Position numbers and translations under genes: made by a program. The notes below the pieces were generated by a model. It searched no databases, was not told the DNA's origin, and saw only the letters and a program-made list of their open reading frames with translations. 64,000 nucleotides of DNA from Strigamia acuminata (taxonomy: Eukaryota; Arthropoda; Chilopoda; Geophilomorpha; Linotaeniidae), in NCBI GenBank assembly GCA_949358305.1, contig OX442315.1, forward strand, positions 33,010,427 through 33,074,426. Direction: 5' to 3'. Positions within the stretch are counted from its first letter, which is position 1. Each line of letters opens with the position of its first letter. Below, one piece after another: positions 1 through 12,029 of the stretch.

Positions 1-1703
1 CACATCTCAATTAAATGCAGACACTCTTACTGATTTTCTTAACGAGTTTTATTCCTACAGACAACTTATGGTAATATTTATTTATCTTATACAGTAGTTT
101 AGCATTTCTCAAAATGTGGTTCGTGGACCGGTGCCGGTCCAACATTTTACCATTAAAATGAGGCTGCCGGTCCACCATTTTACCGTTGAAATATAAAAAT
201 TATATAGGCTTAGTAGAGCAACGTTAGATTACATTGAGTCAAAATATGATATTGGTGTTTAATACATTGGGTCAAGAATAAGGTGCGCGCCATAAGTATA
301 GAATAATCAGTTTTTTTGAAATATTTCTTTTTGCGCTTCATCTGGAATCAAACCAATTTTTTTATAAATGTGTGGAGTTTTTTGGGTTTACGAGGACGAG
401 AACGAGAACGAGAACGGGATCGAGACGAGAACGTTTCGAGAACGTTAGTACAAACAGCCAATGGGGGCTGTTCTTTTGTAGTCAACCAATGAGAGATAAC
501 TTTTGTAATATTTAAACCGATTGGATTTGAATAAAGATCACTTTGAATTAAACAAGCAAGCGTGTGCGTCGCGGACCAGCGGGTCCGCCATTGTTTTCGA
601 AGTCAACTTTTAACTAAGTTTACAAATGTATTTTGGCATTAGAATTCATTTAAAATTAACAGGTTTATAACTTTTGTAGAAAAATAAATTTGGCAGTGAT
701 TTTCCTTAAAAATGGGGGTGACATAAGTATAGAATATTTTAGGTTTGATGCAAAAAAATGGATAAAATTAATATCACATAACATGCCTTTGTTTGATTAG
801 TCAATCAGTGATTATGTCATCAATTTTCTGCCATTTTTGAATTGTATTACTTGCTATTTTCTTATTTTGATGCAATCTCTTGTGCAAAACTTGTAACCAC
901 TGTGGAAATCGCTGAAATATGGCAATTAAAGTCACTGGGGCTCTCCAAACAGCAAATCCATAGATCAAGAAGAAATTAATCAATTATACCAAAAGTCCTA
1001 ATCCAAAGATGAAAATCAAATATGGAAGCAAGACGGGGAGGACCAAAAGTGATCATACTTATAGCGCGCACCTTATCGGTCCACTGCATTGCAATAGTTC
1101 CTTGAGGAATTACTAGCTGCATTCAAAAGTAAAAATACTTGTGTTTTAACAATTTTAGTTTAAACAGGAAATGATTTCATTTTTTTGTTGTTGTACCTTG
1201 TTGTTCGATTGGAGGGTATACAACGGCGATTTGCGCATTTTGTGCACTGTCGCTTTTTTGCTTCTTTATAATTATGATGATATTCTTAAGATACTGAAGC
1301 TTCCTACTATTGAATCCTTTTTTGTCATGCAGGATGTTTTGTTTGTCTTTGACTTAATTCATGGACGTGTTTACTCCCCACATCTTCTGGGTTTGCTGAA
1401 TGTTTATGTTCTGGCCTATTACACTTGTGCTCATTTGACTTTTGTCCCTTCTCCTATTGATTTCACTTACCGTTTGTGTGTCAATGTGAATAATTTGCCG
1501 GGTACTATTGATATTTTTAATTTGTCATTTAATGACTTTAAATGTGCTTTGGTTGCTTTATTTGACTAGTTTGTTGTTGCTATTTTTCTGTTGTTGTTTT
1601 TATTCTGTTGTTGTTCTCTTTTTTTGTTTCTCTTTGTTTCGTCCTGTTTCTCCCCTTATAGGCGTTTGCTGTTGGGACTGCTTTTTGTAAACTCAATAAA
1701 CTC

Positions 1704-1752
<49 letters not shown>

Positions 1753-4642
1753 AATTTAAGTAAAACACAAATATTTTAGTTTTTGAATGCAGCTACTGTA
1801 TTTAATCAATCTTCAATTTCCAATAGTTGCAGAGTACTATTTTATACCAAACCGGTTTTGAAAATAAAAATTTATAACTATGCTTGGGTGGGTCAATTTG
1901 GTGTGATCATAGGACTTAGCTGTGCCACTATCAAAGGCAGAACTCCCTTTTCCTGTTTGTTTACACTCGCTATGGATACTTATACAGGGGTTTAATTTAT
2001 TATTGGAGTTGAAATCAATATTTATTATTCTGTGATGACATGTCGGGAATTAAGGCTTAATAGATTCCAGCAATAATTGAGTGGTTGGCGATAACTTATC
2101 CATTACCATAGTGACTTAATTTACAAACTAAAGTGATCTAAATGTTTCAAGTACAATGACTAAAAAGTACATTAAATAGTAAATGTTTATAGTGTTGTCC
2201 AGCAACCAGTTTGATATCATCAATTCATAAATATCATAAATATCATAAATAATATTTAATGTAAGAATTTTCTTTTTTAAACGCAGGAAGTTTCTGTAGT
2301 GATTTTGTCTTCGAGTGAATTGGATATAGAAACAAGACAAGTTTTATTGTCTCCAATTTGGTCACAGAAGGTTGTATATATCAAAGGATCGTCGCTGAAA
2401 GATAGCGATTTGAAGCGGGTTAGGTATGTTTGAGTTGATAATTAATTTTTTATTGGGAGGTAATTAATTTGGGTTGCAATTTAATTTATAGGATTAAAGA
2501 AGCAGACGCCTGTTTTATAATTGGAATCGACAATACAATTGGGAAATCCATGGCAGTGAGTAATAGTAATTGATAAATGATAGAAAATACAAACTTCCGG
2601 GTTTGGGAAAATTGTGGTTGCATAAATGACCACCAGGTGCTCGTGATGCAATGCACGCAGACATTTTGCTGCTGTTTTGTAGGTTATGCACCATGAATGG
2701 TGCTGTGCCAGTGAATATTTTACGTTTGGGAAATATTTTAAGTTTTAACATTGGGTATCGTCCTGCCCCTAGATGGGCGAATCGAATGGTCTGCCAACTT
2801 CAGCCCGGTGGCTAAATTACTCTCCGTTACATGAGTTTTGGCTGCATTTTATCAATATTTTTTTGACGCGAAACGTTAGATAGTTTTTACGACTGATTTG
2901 TTTCTTTTTTTAGCTTGAAGTTGTTCTGTCTGTATTATTATTTTTATACATCGTAATTTGAACGAGCTAAAAAGAAAATTGTATACCATGTACTCTATTA
3001 AAGTGATAGTGTAATTATCTCATCGATCATGGTGTGGAAATAATGTAATTTCACTTCGAGCAAAGTTGGGAATGAAACCTACTACTTTATGTTTGTTGGC
3101 TTGTTGGGTCTATATTTGGGAAACGATTAGAGATAGCAGGAATTTTTTTACACAGTTGAATGGCCAGCCAGCTTTTCGGTTGGAAGGCCATTTGGATGTT
3201 ATTGTTTACGTTCGTTGTTGATAATTGTCAAGAGATTATGGCATTGAAAGTTTATTTATTTATTTTTCTTATGAAATTGATTATATATTATAAATCTAGC
3301 GTAATTACCCAGTAGTCATTTTTCTTAAGACATCTAATATTATGCCCCGCGTTGTAATAGAGACCCGTGCACCAAAAGTGGAAAAACGGTATTCAAATTT
3401 GGACATCAAAAACAGCCTAAAACCAAAACCGCCATCAAAAACAGGTTGTTTTTGAAGTGGTTTATGTCAGGTTTTGGTTTGTCTTCTGATTTTGATGCCA
3501 AATTTATACTGCACATCCCATTCTGCGCAGACGATTTTCTAATTCCAGTTGTCATTTAGCAGTATTAAGCTTATTATTAGGCGTAATAATGCTAAAATAA
3601 AAGTAAATAAATAACAATATTTTGGTCATACGATGTAAATAACTTTTAATGATGAGTTTATTGTTGTTTATTTACTTTATTTTAGCATTATTAGGCTTAA
3701 TACTGCTAAATAACAACTGGAATTAGAAAATTGTCTGCGCAGAATGGGATGCGCAGTATGATTTTAGCATAAAGATACCGGGCGCGAACTTGTAGTGTTA
3801 AACAAAAAATAATTTAAGAAAAACAATGCAAGATGAAAGGTCATTTTTAATTTTTCAATTTAATCACCTGCATCGAACTAACTCCCTTTTCTAAACAGGA
3901 TGAACACACAATTCTCCGGTGTTGGTCAGTGAAGGACTTTGCTCCCACAGTTCCTCAATACGTCCAGATTTTCCGACCGGAAAATAAAGTCCACGTCAAA
4001 TTTGCAGGTCTTTACTAAACAATACACCTCAAAAGAAAAAAAAGAAAATTACCTCGTTTTAATTTACAGAGTTTGTCGTTTGTGAGGACGAAATGAAATA
4101 CGCTATGCTTGCTTACAACTGCATATGTCCAGGGGCTTCCACCATGATTACTTTATTACTCCATACAAGCAGAGGAGAGTAAGTTAAATTATTATTACAT
4201 AAATTTGAAATTAGAAATTAATTTTCCTTTCTTTCGTGCAGAGAAGGCCAGTCATGTAAAGATGAATGGTTGAAGATGTATGGAAAAGGGTCTGGTAATG
4301 AAGTGTATCATGTTTTGCTTAAAGATAGTCTTATTTTTAACGATTACGAAGGGAAAAATTTTACTTATACGTCTCTTCATACACACAGAAGGTGCGAATT
4401 AATTAATTTTCTAATATTTACTTTATTTTTAATATATATATTTATTTTTAATGTCAGATATGGCGTGGTTTTAATAGGGGTGAAATGCACCCACGACACT
4501 AGGGAATCATTTATTAAACTGAACCCAGGACCCGGCCATACGATGCGCTTTACGGATATTTGTTTTTATTTGAGTATATCTCGAGAAGAGAATATGAACT
4601 TCAGTCAAATCGACGATAAAAAAGACACTCCACGTAGTAATA
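1..4642 (+). CDS. slo2: SLO2 exons 1-7: RCK1 half of the gating ring
   Basis: Exons 1-70, 2287-2423, 2492-2555, 3899-4007, 4070-4178, 4242-4391 and 4458-4642 encode the distal part of the first RCK domain, which in KCNT channels forms half of the cytosolic Na+-sensing gating ring. Visible landmarks are [17 protein letters not shown], then [20 protein letters not shown], the [17 protein letters not shown] segment, [32 protein letters not shown] and the closing [13 protein letters not shown]. The first exon is cut by the window edge; its donor is at 71. Most introns here are only 62-68 bp, but 71-2286 and 2556-3898 are long and filled with repeats. Confidence 0.9.
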
Positions 4643-7600
4643 GTAAGTGGTTTATATTAGGTATAGTTATTAAAAATGTGTCATTTAATTATCAGTTTAA
4701 ATATTACGTAAAATAGGCCTACTTAACAAAAATTACTTATATGACAAAACTTCAGAGGCGTTTATTAAAGAGTTTTGTTATAATTCTTGCAGTAGAAATT
4801 GGAGAAGATTTATTTATCTTAATTTTCTTTTGTATTTCTCAAGGTTTTTCATCAAAAATTCAGAATGCTGGATCGTTGTTTTTTAGGCGACCTCTCGCGG
4901 TAAAACCGGTATCGAGGCACAAAAATGAACTAGTAAATCATATTCCGCACGTAGTACAAAATCGCGATATAAGCCACGGTAAGACAAGGGTTTTATTCAT
5001 GTAATTTGACGGGAAAATGCTTCGCCACAGATGTTAACTTGAATAAATTAAATTATTGCTATTGAATTGATTAATAAAGCAAGTAACGAAAGTACGAATA
5101 AAATATTAAATCGCTCACTGAATGTTTAAAATCTAATTTAAATTACACCAAAAACAGAATTATTTTTCAGTCCCTTCTTGGTTTTCACTAATCTATAAAT
5201 CTAAAGTACCATAGTTCCTATGGTTCCAGTGGTGTCTTGAGACTTTTAAATCATTCCCAGAGTCAGTGTATATCGCTTAAACCAAGGATTGGACGATGAA
5301 TTGAATCGTTTGCCGATTAAATTTATCTCAATTCAGCAGACAGCGGCATAAAATTTCAATGAGCAACCTTGGTGTTTTGTCGTTAGAGAATGGCTTTTTG
5401 GTGTTGAACTTTGTGATGGCTTTTTTTTTTATACTTTCTGATGTTTTCTCAGTATTTGCACACCGATTGGATGCAAATGATGTACGGTAATAAAAAGCTG
5501 ACATCTGATAGAGAGCAATCGTCTAAGAAAATGACAATAAAAAAAGCCATTATTCGAACTTGTTAGAAAATAGATTATTTACTTTTACGACATTAATTTT
5601 TATTTTTTTTTAAATTTGATTTTCTTCCAGTTGCCATTACTGAACAAGAGTGCGACGACGATCCAAGCTGGCTTACAGAAATTGAAGATTGCGAGTAAGT
5701 TGAATAAGTTTTTTCATTTTTATAATTTTTATTGCATGAAATGGAGTTTTTGGTGCATATTGTATAGGCATAAAACACATTTTTTTTGCTTAAGTATCCG
5801 GGGTTTAGTGATAATTAATATTGCTGCATTTTTATTACTAATCTGTTTATGTAAATTGCTAGCGGAGTCTTTGAAGTGGTGTAATTTGCATATGCAGTAA
5901 TTTTCTAATGTTTACAATTCACAAGTTTATACATATATTTGCAAATTTAATATTTATGTAATATTTATTCCTCGAATTTGAAGTTCTCCCCACTAGAGCA
6001 ATAACTTCAGCTTCAATCTACACTGAGACAATTTCCTTTGATGTTTTTTCGTGTACAGTAGCTCCAGTTAGATTAATTCGAGTAGGATAAGAAGTCGAGG
6101 AAAAACAATCAACATAAATTGAATTGCCCACTGTCTATCTAGGCACTGTAATAAACATTTAACCATTTCTCTATAATTTAGTTACCGCTACATTTCTCTA
6201 TCTGCTAAAAAAATTAGGTTAAGGGGGATAAATGACGCTTTTTTAGCCACTGGGAATCCATTTTCGCGACTCAGTCGTAATTGTTCTAGATTTACAGTTT
6301 ATTAACCACGCTATGTTACAAATTAAGGTCAAACACTGTTTCTTGTGATAAAATTGGATCCGCATTGACAAAATGATTAGCCTCCTATTTTACATCAGAA
6401 TAAAACAAAAACTAATCTAAACAAACGACCGTTCATCATGTCTAATTGTCTTTTTTAATGTTAACAGAATTGTAATGAGTTATCCACGTGTATCACCATT
6501 CATTGGAGCAAGTCCCACTTTGGTCCACATTCGGAAATCTAAAAAAAGACATTGCTGCATGAAATTAACAGCAGTTAGTTTAATTTAAAAAAATAATTGA
6601 TGCATTTTTGACGGAATAAAATGTTTATTTTGCTTTAAGGTGTGCCAACATTGCAGTTTTGTTAACGCTCAGCAATATCCTTGGCCCAATAGAGAGATTA
6701 TTCTAGTCGCCGAGCAAGCTACCAGTGGTATTTACAACTTTATCGTACCGCTGAGAGCTCATTATTTGTCCAAAACATCTCTACAGCCGATTATTCTCCT
6801 CCTAGAGACAGAGTACGCACAAATTGAATTGAAATTGTATTTATTTTCAAGTTTTACTCGTTTTTTAGACCGGACAAAAGCTTCCTTGATGCAGTTTCTT
6901 GGTTTCCTCTTATTTACTACACTTGTGGCTCCATCCAAAGGTTTGTAATTTAATTATTCATCAAAATTGTAGTTTTTGATGTATATTTTTTATTTTTTTT
7001 TTTAGTTTGGATGATCTTTTAATTGCTGGAGTTGTCAATGCTGGTACGGTAGTCGTAGCCAATAGGGAATGCGACGATTTGTCGCACGGAGAAGAAGATC
7101 TTGCCGATAGCAATACGATAGTTGCTGTACAAAGTGTTTTTGAGTAAGCAATATTTTAATAAGCATGTTGGTCGCTAGATTCCGCCACCTATCTATGCGG
7201 CAGTGAGGAAAAAATCAATTTCTGGTTGTCATGGCGAAATTAAAATTTTAATATTACTCGGTATGTTATTAAATAACGGCGGAAACCCGTGAGTTGATGG
7301 ACAGTTTAAATTGCAATTTTCGAACAAACCTGAGCAATTTTTAGACAAACCGTTAATTAAATCCTTGTGTAACCAGTAGTAACTGCTTACGAGAATTAAA
7401 TAACACACGTGAGATGTGTTATGCAATATTGGCAAGGCCAGAGAGGTCTGCAAAGTATTTTTTATTTTGGTTTAGTACAAATGTGTTATAGTGGTTATAA
7501 CAGTCGCGTGCTTATCGCTGGTCAATCAATGCGCTTTTGTAAACAAACACGGACACACGCCCAGCAAACTGCTTGTAGTATAGACATAGAGATATGGATA

Positions 7601-10600
7601 TTTAATTAAAATATTTTTTTTTGTTTTTATTTTTATGGGGGTCAATGGTTTAAAAATTGGTAGGAAAAGTGATTAGATTTTGAGTTAAATATATATATTT
7701 TTAATTCGTGCAGGTTCTTTCCACGAATTCCAATTACAACCGAATTATCTCAATCTTCCAATATGAGATTTCTGCATTTTCAAGCAAGCAACGCTTATTC
7801 CATGTACCTTTCAGAGATAGAAAAGGTTTTTGTTTTTATTTTAATTATTTTTATTTATGAATTTATATGGAATGAATAATATTTAGGCGGAAAAAGAAAA
7901 GGGGTCCAATATTTCTTTCATGTTTCGATTACAATTTGCTTCAGGAAGAGTCTTCAGTGCTAATATGATGGATACACTTTTATACCAAGTATATAAAAAT
8001 AAAGAAAAAAAATATTTTTAATATTTAAAAATAATTCGTTATTATTCAGGCCTACGTGAAAGATTATATCATCAATATAATCCGTCTCATGTTGGGTATT
8101 GACCAGGCTCCAGGATCAGCTTACTTGACATCGGTAAGGCTTTTTTCCTATTTTTAAAGGCTTTTATTTAACTTGACGTGATTGTTTGTGTGTGGGTGTG
8201 TGCGTGTGTATGTTTATGTGTGTATGTTTATTTGTTTCAACTTCCGGTGTTCCTATGGTGGAGCCCATATACTATAATCGAGGCCGAAATGTCCGGCCCC
8301 GATACTTTTTTTTTATTGTTTCAGTATCAAAAAGGGTTCGTTAAATTCTGAAACCAGGCTAAACCTGGTTCAAATAAAAATTCCTATCTGACCCATAAAT
8401 TTTGTTTTTTAATATTGATAAGAAAAAGTTCTGTCACAGCGAAACAATCTGCGACAGTGGCGCACTCTGGCGGCGATTTGAAGCACCAATATAAAAGCCT
8501 TTTTCCAAAAGCATGGTTTTTTTTTATATTTACTTCTTTAATATTAGTTTCATTCAAAGTTTTTACCATATTTTATTATATTTTTGGGTTTATAAATAAA
8601 TGGCAATTAAAATTCTTTCATTTTCACGCAATGAACGAATTCTGCTTGTACTCAACCCGACTCCCGAACTAACTTGCATGGCAGCCATTTTGAATTTGGT
8701 TGTAAAACCAAAACCACTATGATCGTTTCAGTTTTGCAGGTTATGACGATGGATTGTGCTTGTTTTGGGTGTTCATTCTGCTTATAGAAACACAAAACCA
8801 CTCATTGGTGTCTCTAAATTAAACCCAACTTGTGCGTTTAAACTTAAATTGAGTTTTTCAAACTTGCTAACCTGTATTATCAATTACTTTGCTATCCTCA
8901 CGTGAACGTTTATTGCAGATTAAGGTGACGAGTAAGGAACTCAAATTGATCACGTATGGAAATTTATTTGCGGAACTGTGTGCCTCTGGGGGAGATATAC
9001 CCATTTGCATCTACCGCACGCAGGTGGACGTGGAGAATTTCTCATCTGCTGAAAGCAGTGAGGTGAGAATTACTCAACAGTATCAAGTTCTACGTAACTT
9101 TTTTAATGGCTGTGTGTGAACACACCAGTCTCTTGATGCTAAAGTGCAAAAAAAAAACACTTAGCGAGTAAATATTTTTTTCTAATTTTCCATTTGTAGA
9201 CGGATGTGTTTTCATTGGACAGCTGGGAGAGTTTCACCAAGGATGTTCACGCGACAGAAATCAACAACTTAATTGCATCTAGAATGGAATCTCTTGGAAT
9301 TAACGCTGCAGGATACGGTACGTTGTTTGTTTGTGTGATCTGTGATTCAGAGCAGCATGAAAATGACCTACTTTCTCTTTTTATTCGCCCGACAGAATAT
9401 ATGGAACCAGAACAGAAGACGTCAGCTTCGTATGTAATCATCAATCCGAGTTGTGATTTACATTTGGAAAGTGATGATATTATGTAAGTTTCTGATAAGA
9501 CTGAATTAATAACGGGGATTCAGCTGGTATACTCGAGTTGCACTCAAAAAGGCACCTCACAATGTGTACTCCCATTGGTCGAGCCAGTTTACTGGTGTAG
9601 TGATCCGGTAAAGTAGACCCAAACACCAGAATTGCATTACAATGTACAGACATTGCAATCGATTGCCTAGGCAACGGCCTAAAATTCAAACTTCCAGACG
9701 ATGTAAGCAATAAACACAACAAACATGAGTTTGACATTTTTTAATGTGTGAAACTTCATTTTAATGATGGAAATAACATTTTTTATTAAATAAAATCAAA
9801 ATAACAAACTAAATTAGTCATAACAATCACAACAATAAATAAAAAACAAAACTACTTTTCCTAGTAGTAGCCTACAGTCTGGAGTTAGTAGTAAACTGGC
9901 TCGACCAATGGGAGTACACATTGTGAGGTGCCTTTTTGAGTGCAACTCGAGTATAGCATGTCCCCACAACAGTGCGGGTGTGTATAGTATACACATTGCA
10001 CAATGTTCGCACCACGATCAGTAAACACACGTGATCGCGTTTGGGTACGGGTACGGGTACTGTAGGGTGTGGGGATTTCCCAGGTACGCGCGGGTACGGG
10101 TAGAGAATTTTAATTAGAGACCGGTAACGGGCGGGTAACGGGTACGGTTTTTACGCCAATGCACATCTCTGCCTGTAATCCGGTGGCCCGTGGCGGGCCC
10201 ATCGTGGCCCGTCCCTGGCCCACCGTAACCTGACCCTGTGGCTCGAGCCAACCAGATTTCCCGGTACTAAATTTGTATCCAGTCCAGCCTTGCCCCACAA
10301 GGGGGTTGCTGACAGCTTTCTAGTCTAGGGGCCCGGGATCAGGGGGATTCGGCCGGCGAGTTGGCCAGCTAAGTGAGTTGAGCAGACAAAAAGCGATTTT
10401 ATAAATTATTAAATGTTGTTTTGTGGAGGCTGTGGGTGGTATAGCGTGTTAAAGGGACAGTATGGAAGAGTCGTGATAACAATGAAATGAACAAATACAC
10501 GTGCCTAGTTGGAACAATAGGCTTCCTTTTGTTTTTTTTTAATTTAACAAATAAATAAGGTTTGTGCTCAATGTTTGACTTAAAAACAAGTTTTGCTACT

Positions 10601-11679
10601 TTGGCTTTTATTTAATCAGAAAGTAGCACAAAGCAACTGCTGCCGGGCTGCACACTAATGGAGACTTTCTGTATACTCATCTGTGGTCGGCTTGGCAGAC
10701 TCGATGGAATAGAATAATTTGTCACTGGTTAATCACAGCTGTTCCTACCAGAAGGGCGCTGCAGCAATGTCAACGTTGTAATTTGAAGAAAAGCAGAGAT
10801 TACAAACATAATATCATAGAATTGGAATTTCAAAGCGTAATACAATTTTATTTTAATTTTGTCGCGACTCAACATCACCTTTATTGTCCCTTTAAACGAT
10901 GCAATTTTGGTATTTGTTGTGGTCAATAACCAAAATGCTTCCAGTCTTTATATGCAAATAAATTAGAAAATAATTTATTAATGCACTATGCACACATTGA
11001 ATGGTTGCTAACGTTGAATTGAATTTTTATGAATTCAACCTCAAATCCCCCATGAAAAGAATATTTTATTTTGTTATTAATTGTTTTTCATCTGAGAAAG
11101 TCGAAAGCGAGAAAAAAAAACTGCAAAAGCAAGGAAAAAAGCTTTCAATTTAATTCGTTTTTTTTCTCCTTCTCCTTTTCTTTTTCTTTGTCTTTTTTGT
11201 CTCCACTCAGCTCATTTAGATCGAGAGCAACAAAATGTTAAGCAGTTATTGTGTTTAAGCACTGTAGTGCATTGAAACCAAACCAGCCACATGCAATAAA
11301 AGTGCAAATTAAAACCACCAGGCAATTTATTAAAGTAGACTGCCAAAGACAAATTATTTAAACTGCTTTGATTTGATTAGAAAATGAAATTACGCAACCC
11401 AGAGTAAAGAATTGGAAAAAGTGAATCATTATCGTCATTCATTCAATATTAACTGAGTTTTTTTTTATCAATAAATTTAGCTTTGTGCTCAGACCAAATC
11501 AGCTCAAAACATATCCGTCCTACAATCGCATGAGCAGTCATATTCGTTCAGAAACGCTGCGCACATCTCCGGACCGCAATGCTCATGGCTCCCGCACTTC
11601 ATTACACGCGTATGCAAACCAAGAGGAAAAGGCGGTGGAAGAATATGTATTACATGAGAAATTCTCTCAAAAGAGATAG
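1..11679 (+). CDS. slo2: SLO2/KCNT-type potassium channel gene, 3' part (20 exons)
   Basis: This is a split gene for a sodium-activated (Slack/SLO2, KCNT) potassium channel of the plasma membrane. I joined exons by reading frame, GT-AG sites and family similarity: 1-70 (partial), 2287-2423, 2492-2555, 3899-4007, 4070-4178, 4242-4391, 4458-4642, 4844-4978, 5631-5694, 6468-6573, 6640-6812, 6869-6940, 7006-7143, 7714-7825, 7887-7988, 8050-8133, 8919-9062, 9200-9317, 9396-9483, 11481-11679. All splice phases agree, giving about 785 residues and a stop at 11677-11679. Recognisable family stretches include [49 protein letters not shown] and MDTLLYQ. The transmembrane and pore exons must lie upstream of the window. 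Exon 4844-4978 and the acceptor of 6640 are the least certain joins. Confidence 0.9.
281..1073. mobile_element. Mariner-like non-autonomous DNA transposon in SLO2 intron
   Basis: Terminal inverted repeats beginning AGGTGCGCGC extend about 20 bp (281-300 against 1054-1073, with small differences). They are flanked on both sides by TA (279-280 and 1074-1075), the target duplication of Tc1/mariner-type elements. The 793-bp interior has no intact transposase; a 60-codon minus-strand ORF at 801-983 is all that remains open. The surrounding sequence (about 104-278 and 1076 onward) contains TGTGGTTCGTGGACCGG-like text reminiscent of hAT-type MITEs, so this may be a nested insertion. Confidence 0.7.
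1171..1750 (+). mobile_element. 5'-truncated non-LTR retrotransposon (CR1/Jockey-like 3' end)
   Basis: An open frame at 1171-1569 resembles the C-terminal end of the reverse transcriptase of CR1/Jockey-type LINEs: a pattern like [20 protein letters not shown] then a DLIHG segment, and a final [15 protein letters not shown]. It is followed by AATAAA (1695-1700) and a long (ATT)n tail to about 1750, as is typical of LINE 3' ends. No RT catalytic part is present, so this is a dead 5'-truncated copy within the first SLO2 intron. Confidence 0.65.
3470..3796. mobile_element. Foldback MITE, family A, copy 1
   Basis: Two long arms are near reverse complements. The left arm, from about 3477, reads GATGCCAAATTTATACTGC, then CCCATTCTGCGCAGAC and GCAGTATTAAGC; the right arm, to about 3796, ends CCGGGCGCGAACTTGTAG. 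The arms meet in a short AT-rich centre, so the element could fold on itself over more than 100 bp. Related copies lie at 53827-54114 and 62796-62856. It has no coding capacity. Confidence 0.75.
4844..6573 (+). CDS. slo2: SLO2 exons 8-10: linker between RCK1 and RCK2
   Basis: Three exons (4844-4978, 5631-5694, 6468-6573) bridge the two RCK domains. This region is poorly conserved in KCNT proteins. Exon 9 is acidic ([15 protein letters not shown]). Exon 10 contains [18 protein letters not shown] followed by HCCMKL, matching the conserved SPYIGSSPT...CCLRL segment of vertebrate KCNT just before RCK2. Exon 8 is chosen because acceptor 4843 keeps the frame open and donor 4979 is strong; an alternative acceptor near 4793 would add a hydrophobic, intron-like stretch. 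The donor of exon 10 (GTTAGT at 6574) is weak but gives the right phase for the next exon. Confidence 0.7.
6640..9483 (+). CDS. slo2: SLO2 exons 11-19: RCK2 domain
   Basis: Nine exons encode the second RCK domain. Landmarks in order are [141 protein letters not shown] and [12 protein letters not shown]. The family's long serine-rich insert after the IYRT motif is much shorter here. Exons 9200-9317 and 9396-9483 are split by a 78-bp intron with a pyrimidine-rich acceptor; removing it gives GYEYMEPEQ before SYVIINP, which aligns better with the family than reading through. Most introns are 56-66 bp; 7144-7713 and 8134-8918 are longer. Confidence 0.88.
8183..8231. repeat. GT-rich simple repeat
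   Basis: An imperfect GTGTGTGTATGTTTATGTGT tract lies in the SLO2 intron 8134-8918. It is low complexity with no other feature. Confidence 0.8.
9514..9965. mobile_element. TIR transposon, family B, copy 1
   Basis: An almost perfect inverted repeat of about 65 bp (9528-9594 against 9893-9955) contains TACTCGAGTTGCACTC and TTGGTCGAGCCAGTTTACT. The interior of about 300 bp is non-coding. A related element, sharing the GGTCGAGCC-GTTTACT inner arm and an AAACTACTTTTCC interior segment, lies at 52246-52671, with a fragment at 62700-62780. This copy lies within the last SLO2 intron. Confidence 0.8.
10042..10148. repeat. Degenerate GGGTAC-type repeat patch
   Basis: Repeated GGGTACGGGTAC units and GGTAACGGG variants sit in a locally GC-rich patch of an otherwise AT-rich intron. 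Origin is unknown; it abuts dispersed repeat family C at 10181. Confidence 0.6.
10181..10300. repeat. Dispersed repeat family C, copy 1
   Basis: The sequence contains GTGGCCCGTCCCTGGCCC and CCCGGTACTAAATTTG followed by a CCAGT-containing end. The same words recur at 32717-32779 and 35362-35449. It is GC-rich compared with its surroundings and has no coding capacity. Confidence 0.65.
11481..11679 (+). CDS. slo2: SLO2 terminal coding exon
   Basis: The acceptor AG at 11479-11480 joins in phase to the donor at 9484 and restores the family's DIVYLIRP-like segment as DIIFVLRPNQ. The exon then encodes a polar C-terminal tail of about 60 residues with several SR/RTS sites and ends at TAG 11677-11679. 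The tail is not conserved enough to assign a function. The preceding intron is about 2 kb and carries a TIR transposon and dispersed repeats. Confidence 0.85.
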
Positions 11680-12029
11680 GCGTGGGTTAAAAAATTTAAA
11701 ACTGGAAATAAATTCACCCAAATGGCATTTTATGCATATTTTGTATAACAAATACGTATATATATACTGTACATATAATTCCTATCTCTTCCAATTTTTC
11801 TATTTTTCACGCATCTATTTCTTGTTGCTACGACAAATCAAAGACATTTTAAATTTTAAAACAAAATAAGAAAGTTGTTATTCGGAGTGTTTGTATATGC
11901 TAAGTTTGCGAATAAATATTAAAGAAAACGTGTCTTCATTTATTTCGACAATTTATTTCGATTTAATTTCAGAAATGTGCTCGCCACGATTTTTTGAAAA
12001 ATAGTGATTGTCTACTCCTTTACATAGCT
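11680..12029 (+). promoter_or_regulatory. SLO2 3' untranslated region with poly(A) signals
   Basis: AT-rich sequence after the stop codon. Canonical AATAAA hexamers occur at 11707-11712 and 11911-11916; the second is the more plausible end signal. No further coding potential is visible before the LTR at 12030. The transcript end itself cannot be seen from sequence. Confidence 0.5.

Noticed and set aside
9247-9444. Minus-strand frame opposite the SLO2 RCK2 exons
   Set aside because: Lies on conserved channel exons read from the other strand.
11579-11869. Plus-strand frame overlapping the SLO2 last exon
   Set aside because: Different phase from the channel frame and runs into AT-rich 3' UTR.
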